DNA of 64,000 bases from Sideroxydans lithotrophicus (GTDB lineage: Bacteria; Pseudomonadota; Gammaproteobacteria; Burkholderiales; Gallionellaceae): positions 1 to 64,000 of the forward strand of contig DYJI01000003.1 in assembly GCA_020723185.1 (NCBI GenBank). The letters are read 5' to 3'. The translations under genes and the position numbers were made by a program. A model generated the notes under the pieces. The model was not told the origin of the DNA, did no database searches, and worked only from the letters and a program-made list of their open reading frames with translations. Below are positions 7,309 through 16,163 of this stretch, one piece after another. The first letter of the stretch is position 1. Every line of letters starts with the position of its first letter.

Positions 7309-10110
7309 TCAATCGAGTTTTGCTCGCTGGGCTTGCAGTTGCACCAGCGTCGCTTCGAAATCCCCCAGACGTTTCTTCTCCTGTTCCACCACCGCTGCCG
7401 GTGCACGCGCCACAAAGCTCTCGTTGCCGAGCTTGGCGTTGGCCTTGGCGATCTCATTGGTGAGGCGTGAAATCTCCTTGTCCAGGCGCTCGCGCTCCGC
7501 CGCGACGTCGATCTCCACCTTCAACATCAGCTTGTAGCTGCCGACGATGGAGACAGGTGCATCGCCTTCCGGCAACTCCGCGACCACCTGCACTTCGCTC
7601 AACTTTCCGAGGCTGCTGATGTAGGGGGCGAGTGCGTTCAATACGGCCGCATCCCCCGCCGCGATCAACGGCACGCGCGCGGCGGGCGACAGGTTCATCT
7701 CGCTGCGCAGGCTGCGGGTGGCGGTGGTCAGTTCCTGCAGCAGCGCGATCTGCGCGCTGGCCGTTGCGTCGATCTTGCCTGCATCCGCCTTGGGATAGGG
7801 CTGCAGCATGATGGTGTCGCCATTTGCATTCGCCATCGGCGCGACCGACTGCCACAACTCTTCGGTGATGAACGGGATGATGGGGTGTGCCAGCCGCAGG
7901 ATGGTCTCCAGCACGCGTACCAGCGTGCGACGGGTGGTGCGTTGTTGTGCTTCGCTGCCGTTCAACTGTACCTTGGCCAGTTCCACATACCAGTCGCAAT
8001 AGGTGTTCCACACCAGTTCATACACGGCACGTGCCGCCATATCGAAACGGTAATCGGCGAAGTGCGTCGCCATCTCGGCTTCGGCCTTCTGCAATTCGCT
8101 GATCATCCATTTGTCGGCGGCGGAGAACTCCAGCGGCAGCGTTTCGTTCAGGCCGACATCCTTGCCTTCGCAGTTCATCAGCACGAAGCGTGTTGCGTTC
8201 CACAGCTTGTTGCAGAAGTTGCGATAGCCTTCGCAACGCTGCATGTCGAATTTGATGTCGCGACCGGGGCTGGCGAGCGAGGCGAATGTGAAACGCAATG
8301 CGTCGGTACCGAAGGCGGTGATGCCCTGCGGGAATTCCTTGCGCGTGCGTTTCTCGATCTTCTCGGCGTCCTTGGGGTTCATCAGACCGGTGGTGCGTTT
8401 CTTGATCAGCGTATCCAGATCGATGCCGTCGATCAGGTCGATCGGGTCGAGCACGTTGCCCTTGGACTTGGACATCTTCTGCCCTTCCGCATCGCGGATC
8501 AGGCCGTGCACATACACGTCCTTGAACGGGATCTTGCCGGTGATGTGCCTGGTCATCATCACCATGCGCGCCACCCAGAAGAAGATGATGTCGAAACCGG
8601 TGACCAGCACCGACGAGGGCAGATACTGCTGCACGAACGGGTTCTGCGCGTCCTTGTCCGCATCACCACTCCAGTCCAGCGTGGAGAACGGCCACAATGC
8701 GGAGGAGAACCAGGTGTCGAGCACGTCGTTGTCGCGGTCGAGCTGCCCTGCGTAACCAGCCTTGTCCGCCAGCTTGCGTGCCTCGGCTTCGTCGCGCGCG
8801 ACGAACACTTCGCCGTTCACGCCGTACCATGCGGGGATCTGGTGTCCCCACCACAACTGGCGTGAGATGCACCAGTCCTGGATGTTGTTCAGCCACTGGT
8901 TGTAGGTGTTCACCCAGTTCTCCGGGTGGAACTTGATCTCGCCCGAGCTCACGCATTCCAGCGCCTGCCCGGTGATGGATTTGCCTTCTTTGCCCGGCTT
9001 GCTCATCGCCACGAACCACTGGTCGGTCAGCATCGGCTCGATCACCACGCCGGTGCGGTCGCCGCGCGGCACCTTGAGCTTGTGCTTGTCGGCCTTGATG
9101 AACAGACCGGCGGCTTCGAGGTCGGCGCAGATCTGCTTGCGCGCTGCAAAGCGGTCCATGCCGCGATACTGTTTGGGCGCGTTGTCGTTGATCTTCGCAT
9201 CCAGTGTGAGGACGGAGATCATCTCCAGTTTGTGGCGCTGGCCTACGGCATAGTCGTTGAAGTCATGCGCAGGCGTGACTTTCACCACGCCGGTGCCGAA
9301 TTCCTTGTCCACATATTCGTCGGCGATGACCGGGATGGTGCGCTCGCACAGCGGCAGCGTGACCTGCTTGCCGATGAGATTTTTGTAGCGCTCGTCTTCT
9401 GGATGCACCATCACCGCCACGTCGCCCAGCATGGTCTCGGGGCGGGTGGTGGCGACGACGAGATGACCGGAACCATCCGCCAGCGGATACTGGATGTGAT
9501 ACATGAAGCCGTCTTCTTCTTCCTGCACCACTTCGAGGTCGGACACGGCGGTGTGCAGTTTCGGGTCCCAGTTCACCAGGCGCTTGCCACGGTAGATCAA
9601 GCCTTCGTTATACAGGCGCACGAAGGTCTCGGTGACGGACCTGGATAGGCCTTCGTCCATGGTGAAGCGCTCACGCGACCAGTCGGGCGAGGTGCCGAGG
9701 CGGCGCATCTGCTTGGTGATGGTGTTGCCGGAATATTCCTTCCACTCCCACACTTTCTCGATGAATTTCTCGCGGCCGAGGTCATGGCGCGAGATGCCTT
9801 GTGCATCGAGTTGTCGCTCCACCACGATCTGCGTGGCGATACCGGCATGGTCGGTGCCCGGCTGCCATAGCGTGTTGTCCCCGCGCATGCGGTGATAGCG
9901 TGTCAGCGCATCCATCAGTGTCTGGTTGAAGCCGTGGCCCATGTGCAGCGTGCCGGTGACATTGGGCGGCGGCAGCAGGATGCAGAAGTTGTCCTGTTTG
10001 TTCGAGTCCAAACCTGCCTTGAAGTGGCCGGCGGATTCCCACGCCGGATACCAGCGTGCTTCGATGTCCTTGGGGTCGAAACTTTTTGCGAGTTCTTTGG
10101 GTCGAGTCAT
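7309..10110 (-). CDS. valS: valyl-tRNA synthetase
   Basis: The 933-residue class I aminoacyl-tRNA synthetase charges tRNA-Val. It shows the HIGH-type motif in [11 protein letters not shown] near residue 55, the KMSKS motif in [10 protein letters not shown], the editing insertion between them, and the C-terminal coiled coil (about 870-930, rich in [10 protein letters not shown]-type heptads) characteristic of ValRS. Length is normal for bacteria. It lies downstream of pepA-holC-DUF2486 on the minus strand, with 91 bases and its own candidate promoter before it. Confidence 0.97.
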   Translation of the reverse strand: MTRPKELAKSFDPKDIEARWYPAWESAGHFKAGLDSNKQDNFCILLPPPNVTGTLHMGHGFNQTLMDALTRYHRMRGDNTLWQPGTDHAGIATQIVVERQLDAQGISRHDLGREKFIEKVWEWKEYSGNTITKQMRRLGTSPDWSRERFTMDEGLSRSVTETFVRLYNEGLIYRGKRLVNWDPKLHTAVSDLEVVQEEEDGFMYHIQYPLADGSGHLVVATTRPETMLGDVAVMVHPEDERYKNLIGKQVTLPLCERTIPVIADEYVDKEFGTGVVKVTPAHDFNDYAVGQRHKLEMISVLTLDAKINDNAPKQYRGMDRFAARKQICADLEAAGLFIKADKHKLKVPRGDRTGVVIEPMLTDQWFVAMSKPGKEGKSITGQALECVSSGEIKFHPENWVNTYNQWLNNIQDWCISRQLWWGHQIPAWYGVNGEVFVARDEAEARKLADKAGYAGQLDRDNDVLDTWFSSALWPFSTLDWSGDADKDAQNPFVQQYLPSSVLVTGFDIIFFWVARMVMMTRHITGKIPFKDVYVHGLIRDAEGQKMSKSKGNVLDPIDLIDGIDLDTLIKKRTTGLMNPKDAEKIEKRTRKEFPQGITAFGTDALRFTFASLASPGRDIKFDMQRCEGYRNFCNKLWNATRFVLMNCEGKDVGLNETLPLEFSAADKWMISELQKAEAEMATHFADYRFDMAARAVYELVWNTYCDWYVELAKVQLNGSEAQQRTTRRTLVRVLETILRLAHPIIPFITEELWQSVAPMANANGDTIMLQPYPKADAGKIDATASAQIALLQELTTATRSLRSEMNLSPAARVPLIAAGDAAVLNALAPYISSLGKLSEVQVVAELPEGDAPVSIVGSYKLMLKVEIDVAAERERLDKEISRLTNEIAKANAKLGNESFVARAPAAVVEQEKKRLGDFEATLVQLQAQRAKLD

Positions 10111-10158
10111 TGTGGTACGGCTTGATGCCTGTCCTGAGCTGGTCGTGAGGAAGGCGCG

Positions 10159-10167
10159 ATTATATCA
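10159..10167 (-). promoter_or_regulatory. extended -10 promoter element upstream of valS
   Basis: On the minus strand the sequence TGATATAAT is a consensus -10 (TATAAT) with an extended TGn. It lies about 50 bases before the valS start, in the only non-coding gap of the pepA-valS cluster. No clear -35 is present, which extended -10 promoters can tolerate. Confidence 0.5.
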
Positions 10168-10201
10168 AGACGGCGCTGTGACAGCGGTCAGCTTGGCATG
10201 G

Positions 10202-10549
10202 TCATGCGCGGGGAGGGCGCGCGTTGCGGATCAGTTGCGGCAATTCGTCCTTCAGTTCGGCCCAGGTCTGTGCGACAGCCTGGCGTTGGGCTGCTTCCAG
10301 GCGCGGCAGCAAACGCTGCATGAACAGTTCTTCCAGGTGGGATTCAAGTTGCGGGGGGGGCTCGAACGCATCTTCTTCAGGCAGGGATGGCGCACCGGCG
10401 GATGAGTCAGGGGCGAGCGCGAAGGCCGGTGTTTCCATTTCCGGCGCATCCACGATATCTGTCAGCGTGGGCAGGTCATCGCCGCTGACGATCTCGGTCA
10501 GCACCGGTAAATCTGGAGGGGAAACCTGTTCGCTGCCCTCGGTTTTCAT
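10202..10549 (-). CDS. DUF2486-like acidic protein
   Basis: This 115-residue acidic, proline-rich protein has a low-complexity N-terminal half with two similar segments (LPVLTEIV and LPTLTDIV). The C-terminal half is helical and charged, ending LIRNARPPRA. Betaproteobacteria commonly carry such a gene, annotated DUF2486, between holC and valS, and the position matches exactly. Its start overlaps the holC stop by four bases. Function unknown; the tight linkage to holC suggests co-expression only. Confidence 0.75.
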   Translation of the reverse strand: MKTEGSEQVSPPDLPVLTEIVSGDDLPTLTDIVDAPEMETPAFALAPDSSAGAPSLPEEDAFEPPPQLESHLEELFMQRLLPRLEAAQRQAVAQTWAELKDELPQLIRNARPPRA

Positions 10550-10971
10550 GTGCGCAGCTTGCCCAGGTCGGTGTGGTTGAGTTCGTAGCCGCGATCGCGG
10601 TAGAACTTGAAGCGGCTACGGCCGCGCGCGGCCTCCTCGGTATCGTGTCCCACGATCTCGATGACACGTTCGAAACGGCTGAAGAAGGTCGGGCATTCGT
10701 CGTGCAAGCTGATCAGCAGTTCGGAGTGGGGGAAATCCTCGTCGCGACCGATGACGACCGGCATCGTGGCTGCCTCGGCATCCCCGCTGCGGCAATGCGG
10801 CATGAAGGCCGTGGCGGGGTAGTGCCACAACAGACTATCCAGTTTTTCTGCCATACCGTCGTCCGGAACATGCAGCAACACGCGCATGCCGTTCTGCACC
10901 GCTTTGTGGCTCAGCTGGCATGCGGTGCGCAGCTTGTCCTGGCTGCCGGTGTAGAAGTCGATTCTGGTCAC
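10546..10971 (-). CDS. holC: DNA polymerase III chi subunit
   Basis: HolC links the polymerase III clamp loader to single-stranded DNA-binding protein. The 141-residue product begins TRIDFYTGS and contains LLWHYPATAFMPH and the C-terminal YRDRGYELNHTDLGKL block expected of the chi subunit. A GTG start at 10971 overlaps the pepA stop by four bases (GTGA) and gives the standard N-terminus; upstream extensions do not match the family. The pepA-holC-valS order is widely conserved in proteobacteria. Confidence 0.92.
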   Translation of the reverse strand: MTRIDFYTGSQDKLRTACQLSHKAVQNGMRVLLHVPDDGMAEKLDSLLWHYPATAFMPHCRSGDAEAATMPVVIGRDEDFPHSELLISLHDECPTFFSRFERVIEIVGHDTEEAARGRSRFKFYRDRGYELNHTDLGKLRT

Positions 10972-12455
10972 TTGCGCGCAGTGCGGTCGATCAGATACTG
11001 CGTCAGCAACGGCACCGGACGTCCGGTCGCCCCCTTGTCCTTGCCGGACTTGTTGGCGGTGCCGGCGATATCGAGGTGAGCCCAGCGGTAGTCCTTTGTG
11101 AAGCGCGCGAGGAAACAGGCCGCAGTGATCGTGCCACCGGCGCGGCCGCCGATGTTGGCCATGTCGGCGAAGTTGCTGTCCAGTAGCGGCTGGTAGTCTT
11201 CCCACAGCGGCAGTTGCCATACGCGGTCATGCGACTGCTCTCCCGCCGCGATGAGTTCCTTCGCCAGTCTGTCGTCATTGGCGAACATGCCACTGGCGAC
11301 GTTGCCCAGTGCGATCACGCAGGCACCGGTGAGCGTAGCGATGTCGATCACGGTGTCAGGTTTGAATTTCGCGGTGTAAGTCAGTGCGTCGCACAGGATG
11401 AGCCGGCCTTCGGCATCGGTGTTGAGGATCTCGATGGTCTGGCCGGACATGGAGGTGACGATGTCACCCGGCTTGGTGGCGGTGCTGCCGGGCATGTTCT
11501 CGCAAGTCGGGATCACGCCGACCACGTTGATCGGCAGTTCCATCTCGGCGATGGCCTGCAGCGTGCCGAGCACGCTGGCCGCACCGCTCATGTCGTACTT
11601 CATCTCATCCATGTCGGCACCCGGCTTGAGCGAGATGCCACCGGTGTCGAAGGTGATGCCCTTACCGACCAGCGCGATCGGTTTCTGCGACTTGGCTGCC
11701 CCGTTGTATTCCAGCGTGATCAGCTTGGGGGGCTGTGCGCTGCCGCGCGTGACAGAAAGGAAGGAGCCCATGCCGAGCTTCTCCATGTCTTTCTTTTCCA
11801 GTACGGTGGTCTTGATCTTCTTGTGTGCCTTGCCCAGCGCCAGTGCTTTGGCGGCGAGGTAGGTGGGGGTACAGATGTTGCCCGGCAGATTGGCCAGGTC
11901 TTTGGTCAGAGCCATGCCGCGCGTGATGGCGGCGGCTTGTGTGACAGCCTTCTTCAGTTCGGCTGCCGGCTTGTCCAGCGTGATGAAGTTCACCTGTTTC
12001 AGTGTCGCCGGTTTTGATGGTTTGCTCTTCATGCCGTCGGCCCGGTAAGCACCGGCAGCGGCCGCGAGTACGGCTTGCTTGAGTACCCAGCCCGCATCCT
12101 TGCCAGCGCCGTCATCGGTGATGAACAGTGCGGCATCCTTGGCGGATGTAGCGTGCAGCGCTTTGAATGCGGCCCCCAGGATGTCCACACTGCCACGGTT
12201 GTCAAGCTCGGAGGGTTTGCCGAGGCCGACCAGCAGGATGCGTTCGGCGGATGCGCCCGCGAGTTTGTGCAGCAACAGCGTGCTGCCGGATTTTCCGCTC
12301 ATGTCGCCGCGCGCGATGACATCGCTGAGTGCGTGTCCGGTGGCTTTGTCGAGCAGCTGTCCGGCTTTGGATAACTTGCCGCCGTCATACACGCCGACCA
12401 CCACGCAGCCGCTCTTCAGCTTCTCCGGACTACCCTGTTTTATGCTAAATTCCAC
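10968..12455 (-). CDS. pepA: leucyl aminopeptidase (cytosol aminopeptidase)
   Basis: The 495-residue M17 aminopeptidase releases N-terminal residues from peptides. The C-terminal catalytic domain has GKGITFDTGG, KYDMSGAA and the signature NTDAEGRL, which provide the two-metal site. The start is a GTG at 12455 with a strong GAGGAG ribosome-binding site six bases upstream, giving VEFSIKQG. In E. coli PepA also binds DNA in cer recombination and carAB regulation; whether that holds here is unknown. Its start lies only 18 bases from the divergent lptF start. Confidence 0.95.
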   Translation of the reverse strand: MEFSIKQGSPEKLKSGCVVVGVYDGGKLSKAGQLLDKATGHALSDVIARGDMSGKSGSTLLLHKLAGASAERILLVGLGKPSELDNRGSVDILGAAFKALHATSAKDAALFITDDGAGKDAGWVLKQAVLAAAAGAYRADGMKSKPSKPATLKQVNFITLDKPAAELKKAVTQAAAITRGMALTKDLANLPGNICTPTYLAAKALALGKAHKKIKTTVLEKKDMEKLGMGSFLSVTRGSAQPPKLITLEYNGAAKSQKPIALVGKGITFDTGGISLKPGADMDEMKYDMSGAASVLGTLQAIAEMELPINVVGVIPTCENMPGSTATKPGDIVTSMSGQTIEILNTDAEGRLILCDALTYTAKFKPDTVIDIATLTGACVIALGNVASGMFANDDRLAKELIAAGEQSHDRVWQLPLWEDYQPLLDSNFADMANIGGRAGGTITAACFLARFTKDYRWAHLDIAGTANKSGKDKGATGRPVPLLTQYLIDRTARK

Positions 12456-12473
12456 GCGCCTCTCCTCAAATAG

Positions 12474-13634
12474 ATGTCTGAATCGATCCTGATGCCGGAT
12501 TATCCGCAATCACCGCCGCAAAAGTCAAAGCAAGCCCAAGTGCGCCGCGCGCGCGGCATCTTCCATCGGTCTCTTATACGCGAATTCGCCTCTGTCGGCA
12601 TGCTGGTGTTCGCCATTCTGCTCGGGATCGTGGTGTTCACCCAGTTGATCCGCTTCCTCGGTGAGTCGGTGAGCGGGCTGCTGGCGGTGGACGGTGTGAT
12701 GGTGATGCTGGGCTTCAGTGCCATCAACTACCTGCCTGTCCTGCTGTCGATCAGTCTGTTCCTTTCCGTGCTGATCACACTGACACGTTGCTATCGCGAC
12801 AGCGAGATGGTGGTGTGGTTCTCTTCCGGTATCGGCCTGACGCGCTGGATACGGCCGGTACTGGGTTATGCGTTACCCGTGACGACGGTCATCGCGCTGA
12901 TGAGCCTGGTGCTGTCGCCCTGGGCGCTTTCCAAGGCGGATGAATACAAGCGCCGTCTGGATAGCCGGGACGACGTCTCTGTCGCGTCGCCGGGCGCGTT
13001 CCGCGAATCGAAACAGTCCGATCGGGTGTTCTTCCTGGAAGGCGTCGATTCCGAGAACAAGCGGGTAGGCAACATCTTCGTGCGCTCGGTGCAGCACGGC
13101 AAGGAAGGCACCATGGTGGCGAAAGAGGGCTATCAGGAGACGGCCGAGAACGGTGATCGCTTCCTGGTGCTGTTGAACGGTACTCGCTACGAGGGTATCC
13201 CGGGCCAGGCTGATTTCAGGATCGCCGAGTTCGAGCGCTATGCCATGCGCATCGAGCCGGCCGAACTGGTCAAGGAACAGCCCAATTTGAAAGCCTATTC
13301 CACTGTCTATCTGGTGCAACATCCCACGCCGCGCAACCTCTCGGAACTGGAATGGCGCCTCGGCCTGCCGGTCAGTGCATTGATCCTCTCCTTGCTGGCG
13401 ATACCGCTCAGCTATGTGGATAACCGTTCCGGCCGCTCGCTGAATCTGATCACGGCCATCGTGATCTATATGTTCTACAACAACATGATCAGCGTGACCA
13501 ACTCCTGGGTGGCACAGCAGAAGCTCGACGCCGTGACCGGGTTCTGGGGGCTTCATCTGTTGATGGCGGCACTATTGATGCTGTTCTTCTATCACCGTTC
13601 ATCGGTGTTCTCCTGGCGGCGCTGGAAACGATGA
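12474..13634 (+). CDS. lptF: LPS export ABC transporter permease LptF
   Basis: LptF and LptG form the inner-membrane part of the LptB2FG transporter that extracts lipopolysaccharide. The 386-residue protein has three N-terminal membrane helices, a periplasmic beta-jellyroll (about 150-290) and three C-terminal helices, with the conserved start IFHRSLIREF. The ATG at 12474 leaves a 27-residue hydrophilic extension before that motif. ATG 12492 is an alternative, but no start codon exists right at the motif. The stop overlaps lptG by four bases. Confidence 0.92.
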   Translation: MSESILMPDYPQSPPQKSKQAQVRRARGIFHRSLIREFASVGMLVFAILLGIVVFTQLIRFLGESVSGLLAVDGVMVMLGFSAINYLPVLLSISLFLSVLITLTRCYRDSEMVVWFSSGIGLTRWIRPVLGYALPVTTVIALMSLVLSPWALSKADEYKRRLDSRDDVSVASPGAFRESKQSDRVFFLEGVDSENKRVGNIFVRSVQHGKEGTMVAKEGYQETAENGDRFLVLLNGTRYEGIPGQADFRIAEFERYAMRIEPAELVKEQPNLKAYSTVYLVQHPTPRNLSELEWRLGLPVSALILSLLAIPLSYVDNRSGRSLNLITAIVIYMFYNNMISVTNSWVAQQKLDAVTGFWGLHLLMAALLMLFFYHRSSVFSWRRWKR

Positions 13635-14707
13635 GGCTGCTTACACGTTACCTCGCGCGCGAGATCTATTTCAGTGTGGCGCTGGTGTTCGCCGCGCTGC
13701 TCATGCTTTTCGCGCTGCTGGACCTGATCAGTCAGCTGAACGAGATGGGGCGCGGAGATTACAGCCTTGGCTACATGCTGATGTACGTAGCGCTGATATT
13801 GCCCGGTCATGTCTATGAACTGTTTCCGGTCGCGGTATTGATCGGCACGATCTTTGCGCTGGTGCAGATGGCGGCCAATTCCGAGCTGACCGTGTACCGG
13901 GCTTCTGGCGTGTCCCTGAAACAGTTGATCTATGCATTGCTGCGTATCGGTGTGCCGCTGATGCTGCTGTGCCTGCTGTTCGGCGAAGTGATCGCGCCTT
14001 ACAGCGAGCAACTGGCCCAGCAGACCAAACTCAAGGCGCAGAAGGCGCAAGTCAACCTGAGGGAATTCCGTTCCGGCGTGTGGGTCAAGGACGAAGGCAG
14101 TTTCGTCAATATCCGCAACGTGCTGCCGGACACCTCGCTGTTGAATGTCAGCATCTACCAGTTCGACGAGAACTACAGGCTGGTGAGTGTCACTGCGGCA
14201 AAGCGCGCGACATTCGTGAAAGAACGCCTGTGGCAACTGGAAGATATCCAGCGCACGAACTTTTCCGGGCAGAGTGCGACGGCGGAAAGTTTGCCGGATA
14301 TGGCGTGGCATACCGCGCTCAATCCCAATCTGCTGAACGTGTTGCTGGTGTTGCCGGAGCAGATGTCGGCACTGGATCTCTACCAGTACACGCGCCACCT
14401 TTCGGACAACAAGCAAAGCACCGCCCGCTATGACATCGCACTCTGGAACAAGCTGGTATACCCGTTCGCGGTACTGGTGATGATGTTGCTCGCGCTGCCG
14501 TTCTCGTCCTACCAGCGACGCGAAGGCGGCATAGGCGGCAAGATATTCGTCGGCGTCGTGCTCGGATTGAGCTTCCATTTTGCCGGCAGGCTGTTTGCCA
14601 ATCTGGGCGCGCTCAACGAGTGGCCGGCGGCACTGAGTGCCACCGCGATGACCTGGATGTTTTTGGGTTTGGCGCTTGCCATGCTGTGGCGTACCGAGCG
14701 CAGGTGA
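13631..14707 (+). CDS. lptG: LPS export ABC transporter permease LptG
   Basis: The 358-residue partner of LptF starts MRLLTRYLAREIYFSVALVF and has the same architecture: three helices, a periplasmic jellyroll and three helices, ending LALAMLWR. It overlaps lptF by ATGA, so the two subunits are translationally coupled, as expected for a 1:1 complex. The gene is convergent with the DUF3106 gene, with 6 bases between stops. Confidence 0.94.
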   Translation: MRLLTRYLAREIYFSVALVFAALLMLFALLDLISQLNEMGRGDYSLGYMLMYVALILPGHVYELFPVAVLIGTIFALVQMAANSELTVYRASGVSLKQLIYALLRIGVPLMLLCLLFGEVIAPYSEQLAQQTKLKAQKAQVNLREFRSGVWVKDEGSFVNIRNVLPDTSLLNVSIYQFDENYRLVSVTAAKRATFVKERLWQLEDIQRTNFSGQSATAESLPDMAWHTALNPNLLNVLLVLPEQMSALDLYQYTRHLSDNKQSTARYDIALWNKLVYPFAVLVMMLLALPFSSYQRREGGIGGKIFVGVVLGLSFHFAGRLFANLGALNEWPAALSATAMTWMFLGLALAMLWRTERR

Positions 14708-14713
14708 TCGCGC

Positions 14714-15088
14714 TCAGGGTTTGTCGGATTGCGCTTCCTGTTCGCGCACCATCCTCTTGACGGCTTCCCGTTTTTCCTCCGGCACCTTGCTGAAAGCGCT
14801 GAACTTTTCGCGGGCGCGGTGGCGCTGCTCCATCGTCAATCCGGCCCAGTCCTTGATCTGCGCGCGCAGACGCTGCTGTTTTTCCGGAGATAGCTTGGGA
14901 TAGGCGTCGGCCACACCTATGAAACTCTTGTGCTCGCTTTGGGGCAGGTTGTCCCAGGAGTCGGATAGCGGTGCCAATATCTGTTGTTGGGCAGCCGAGA
15001 GTTCGGACCATTTTTCGGCGCAGGCGCTGAACGGGAGCGACAGCAGGGCGAGCGCCGACAGCAGCAGGGCGTGTTTGCGTGTCTTCAT
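14714..15088 (-). CDS. secreted DUF3106 protein
   Basis: The 124-residue protein has a clear signal peptide (residues 1-23, ending SACA, possibly a lipoprotein-type site) followed by an all-helical, highly charged domain with repeated motifs such as LSAAQQQIL, LSPEKQQRL and LTMEQRHRA. This matches DUF3106. The short LTxxQ-like turns resemble periplasmic Spy/CpxP/ZraP stress proteins, but that similarity is an impression. It is the last gene of the sigma-DUF3619-DUF3106 operon, 5 bases after DUF3619. Confidence 0.85.
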   Translation of the reverse strand: MKTRKHALLLSALALLSLPFSACAEKWSELSAAQQQILAPLSDSWDNLPQSEHKSFIGVADAYPKLSPEKQQRLRAQIKDWAGLTMEQRHRAREKFSAFSKVPEEKREAVKRMVREQEAQSDKP

Positions 15089-15093
15089 GCGCT

Positions 15094-15441
15094 TCAGTCC
15101 ACGTACATGTGCAATGGCAGGTCATCCGTCAGGATGGCCAAGTCGATGGAAGCATGTTCGTGCAGAGCCGATTGCTTCCATTGCCAGCCGCCGGCCAGCA
15201 CCGCTGCAAGCAACAGCAACCCCCCTGCCCAGTTAAGGGCGCGATGGTGATGGGAGGCATGCCCGTGATCGGTGACCAGGTGTTGCAGGCGCGACAACAG
15301 AGCCGCAGGGACCCTGGTGCGATGCCGGTTCAGTGCCTGTCGTCGTGCAGCATGCAAACGATCCAGTGTGGCAGGATCGAGTTGCTGGGTCGCACGGTCC
15401 AGCAGGGGGGCGAGGTCATCGAGTTTCAGTTTGATTCCCAT
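15094..15441 (-). CDS. DUF3619 single-pass membrane protein (candidate anti-sigma factor)
   Basis: The 115-residue protein has a basic cytosolic N-terminal region of about 69 residues, one membrane helix (about 70-86) and a short periplasmic tail ending DDLPLHMYVD, the typical end of DUF3619 proteins. The gene overlaps the sigma-factor 3' end by 16 bases. Topology and position are those of an anti-sigma factor, but no anti-sigma motif (zinc HxxxCxxC or ZAS) is present, so the role is inferred. The start at 15441 is the only ATG that gives the family N-terminus. Confidence 0.82.
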   Translation of the reverse strand: MGIKLKLDDLAPLLDRATQQLDPATLDRLHAARRQALNRHRTRVPAALLSRLQHLVTDHGHASHHHRALNWAGGLLLLAAVLAGGWQWKQSALHEHASIDLAILTDDLPLHMYVD

Positions 15442-16007
15442 GACAGGTCTATTCCCTTCGCTTTCAAAATGGCGGCCATCGTATGCGTGGCGCGCGAACA
15501 ATGCGTTTTGACACTCCCCTCGGTGCAGCCCATGGCGGCGGCGGTCTCGGCGGTGTCCAATCGCTCCCAGTAACGCAGTAAAAATGCTTCCCGTTGACGG
15601 GCCGGCAACTGTTGCAGTGCCGCTTCGATGACAGCGAGTATCTCCGATTGCTGCAGGGCCGCCTCCGGTGTGGCGGGGGCGCTGGCGTTGTCGTCGTCCT
15701 GCAACACGTCCAGCGGCTCGAACTCCTCGTCGTCTTGGCGCGAGACGAAGGATGAGAACAGGCTGAAGTGCGCCGTTCGCACTTTTTGCCGCCTGAAGTG
15801 GTCGAGGATGGTGGTTTGCAGGATGCGCTGGAACAGCATCGGGAATTCCGCAGCGGGCTTGTCGCCATAGCGCTCGGAGAGCTTGATCATGGCATCCTGC
15901 ACGATATCCAGCGCCGCATGATCGTCGCGCACGGCATATGCGGCCTGCTTGAAGGCGCGACGTTCGATGCTGGCAAGGAAATCGGAAAGCTGTTCTCGGC
16001 TGGACAC
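15426..16007 (-). CDS. ECF-type RNA polymerase sigma factor
   Basis: The 193-residue protein has region 2 (about 10-80, with AALDIVQDAMIKL and FRRQKVR) and region 4 (about 125-180, with LPARQREAFLLRYWERL and the recognition helix CTEGSVKTHCSRA). There is no sigma-3 domain. A 40-residue acidic linker joins the two. The GTG at 16007 gives VSSREQLSDFL, matching the usual start of this betaproteobacterial group. It heads an operon with the DUF3619 and DUF3106 genes and diverges from ilvB. Target promoters are unknown. Confidence 0.88.
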   Translation of the reverse strand: MSSREQLSDFLASIERRAFKQAAYAVRDDHAALDIVQDAMIKLSERYGDKPAAEFPMLFQRILQTTILDHFRRQKVRTAHFSLFSSFVSRQDDEEFEPLDVLQDDDNASAPATPEAALQQSEILAVIEAALQQLPARQREAFLLRYWERLDTAETAAAMGCTEGSVKTHCSRATHTMAAILKAKGIDLSWESN

Positions 16008-16095
16008 GGATCGGGGGGCAAGTTCGTTGTTCGCCGGATGATAGCAAATTCCTGTTGCAGCAAGGGTTTTCGGGCGGCCAGAGCGTGATTGGGGT

Positions 16096-16124
16096 TGACC
16101 AAAAGGCTGCCAGCCTTTATCTTG
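16096..16124 (+). promoter_or_regulatory. candidate sigma-70 promoter for ilvB-ilvH-ilvC
   Basis: TTGACC and TATCTT are separated by 17 bases and lie 40 bases before the ilvB start. No Leu/Val/Ile-rich leader peptide or attenuator stem was seen in the 156-base gap, so control by classical attenuation is not supported. Confidence 0.5.
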
Positions 16125-16163
16125 CGCGGTCTTTCGATAGTAGCCACATATAGGTTTCAGGCC

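Noticed and set aside
16008-16163. Leader peptide or attenuator for the ilv operon
   Set aside because: No short frame with a run of Leu, Val or Ile codons and no competing stems ending in a T run were found. Only a plain promoter is supported.
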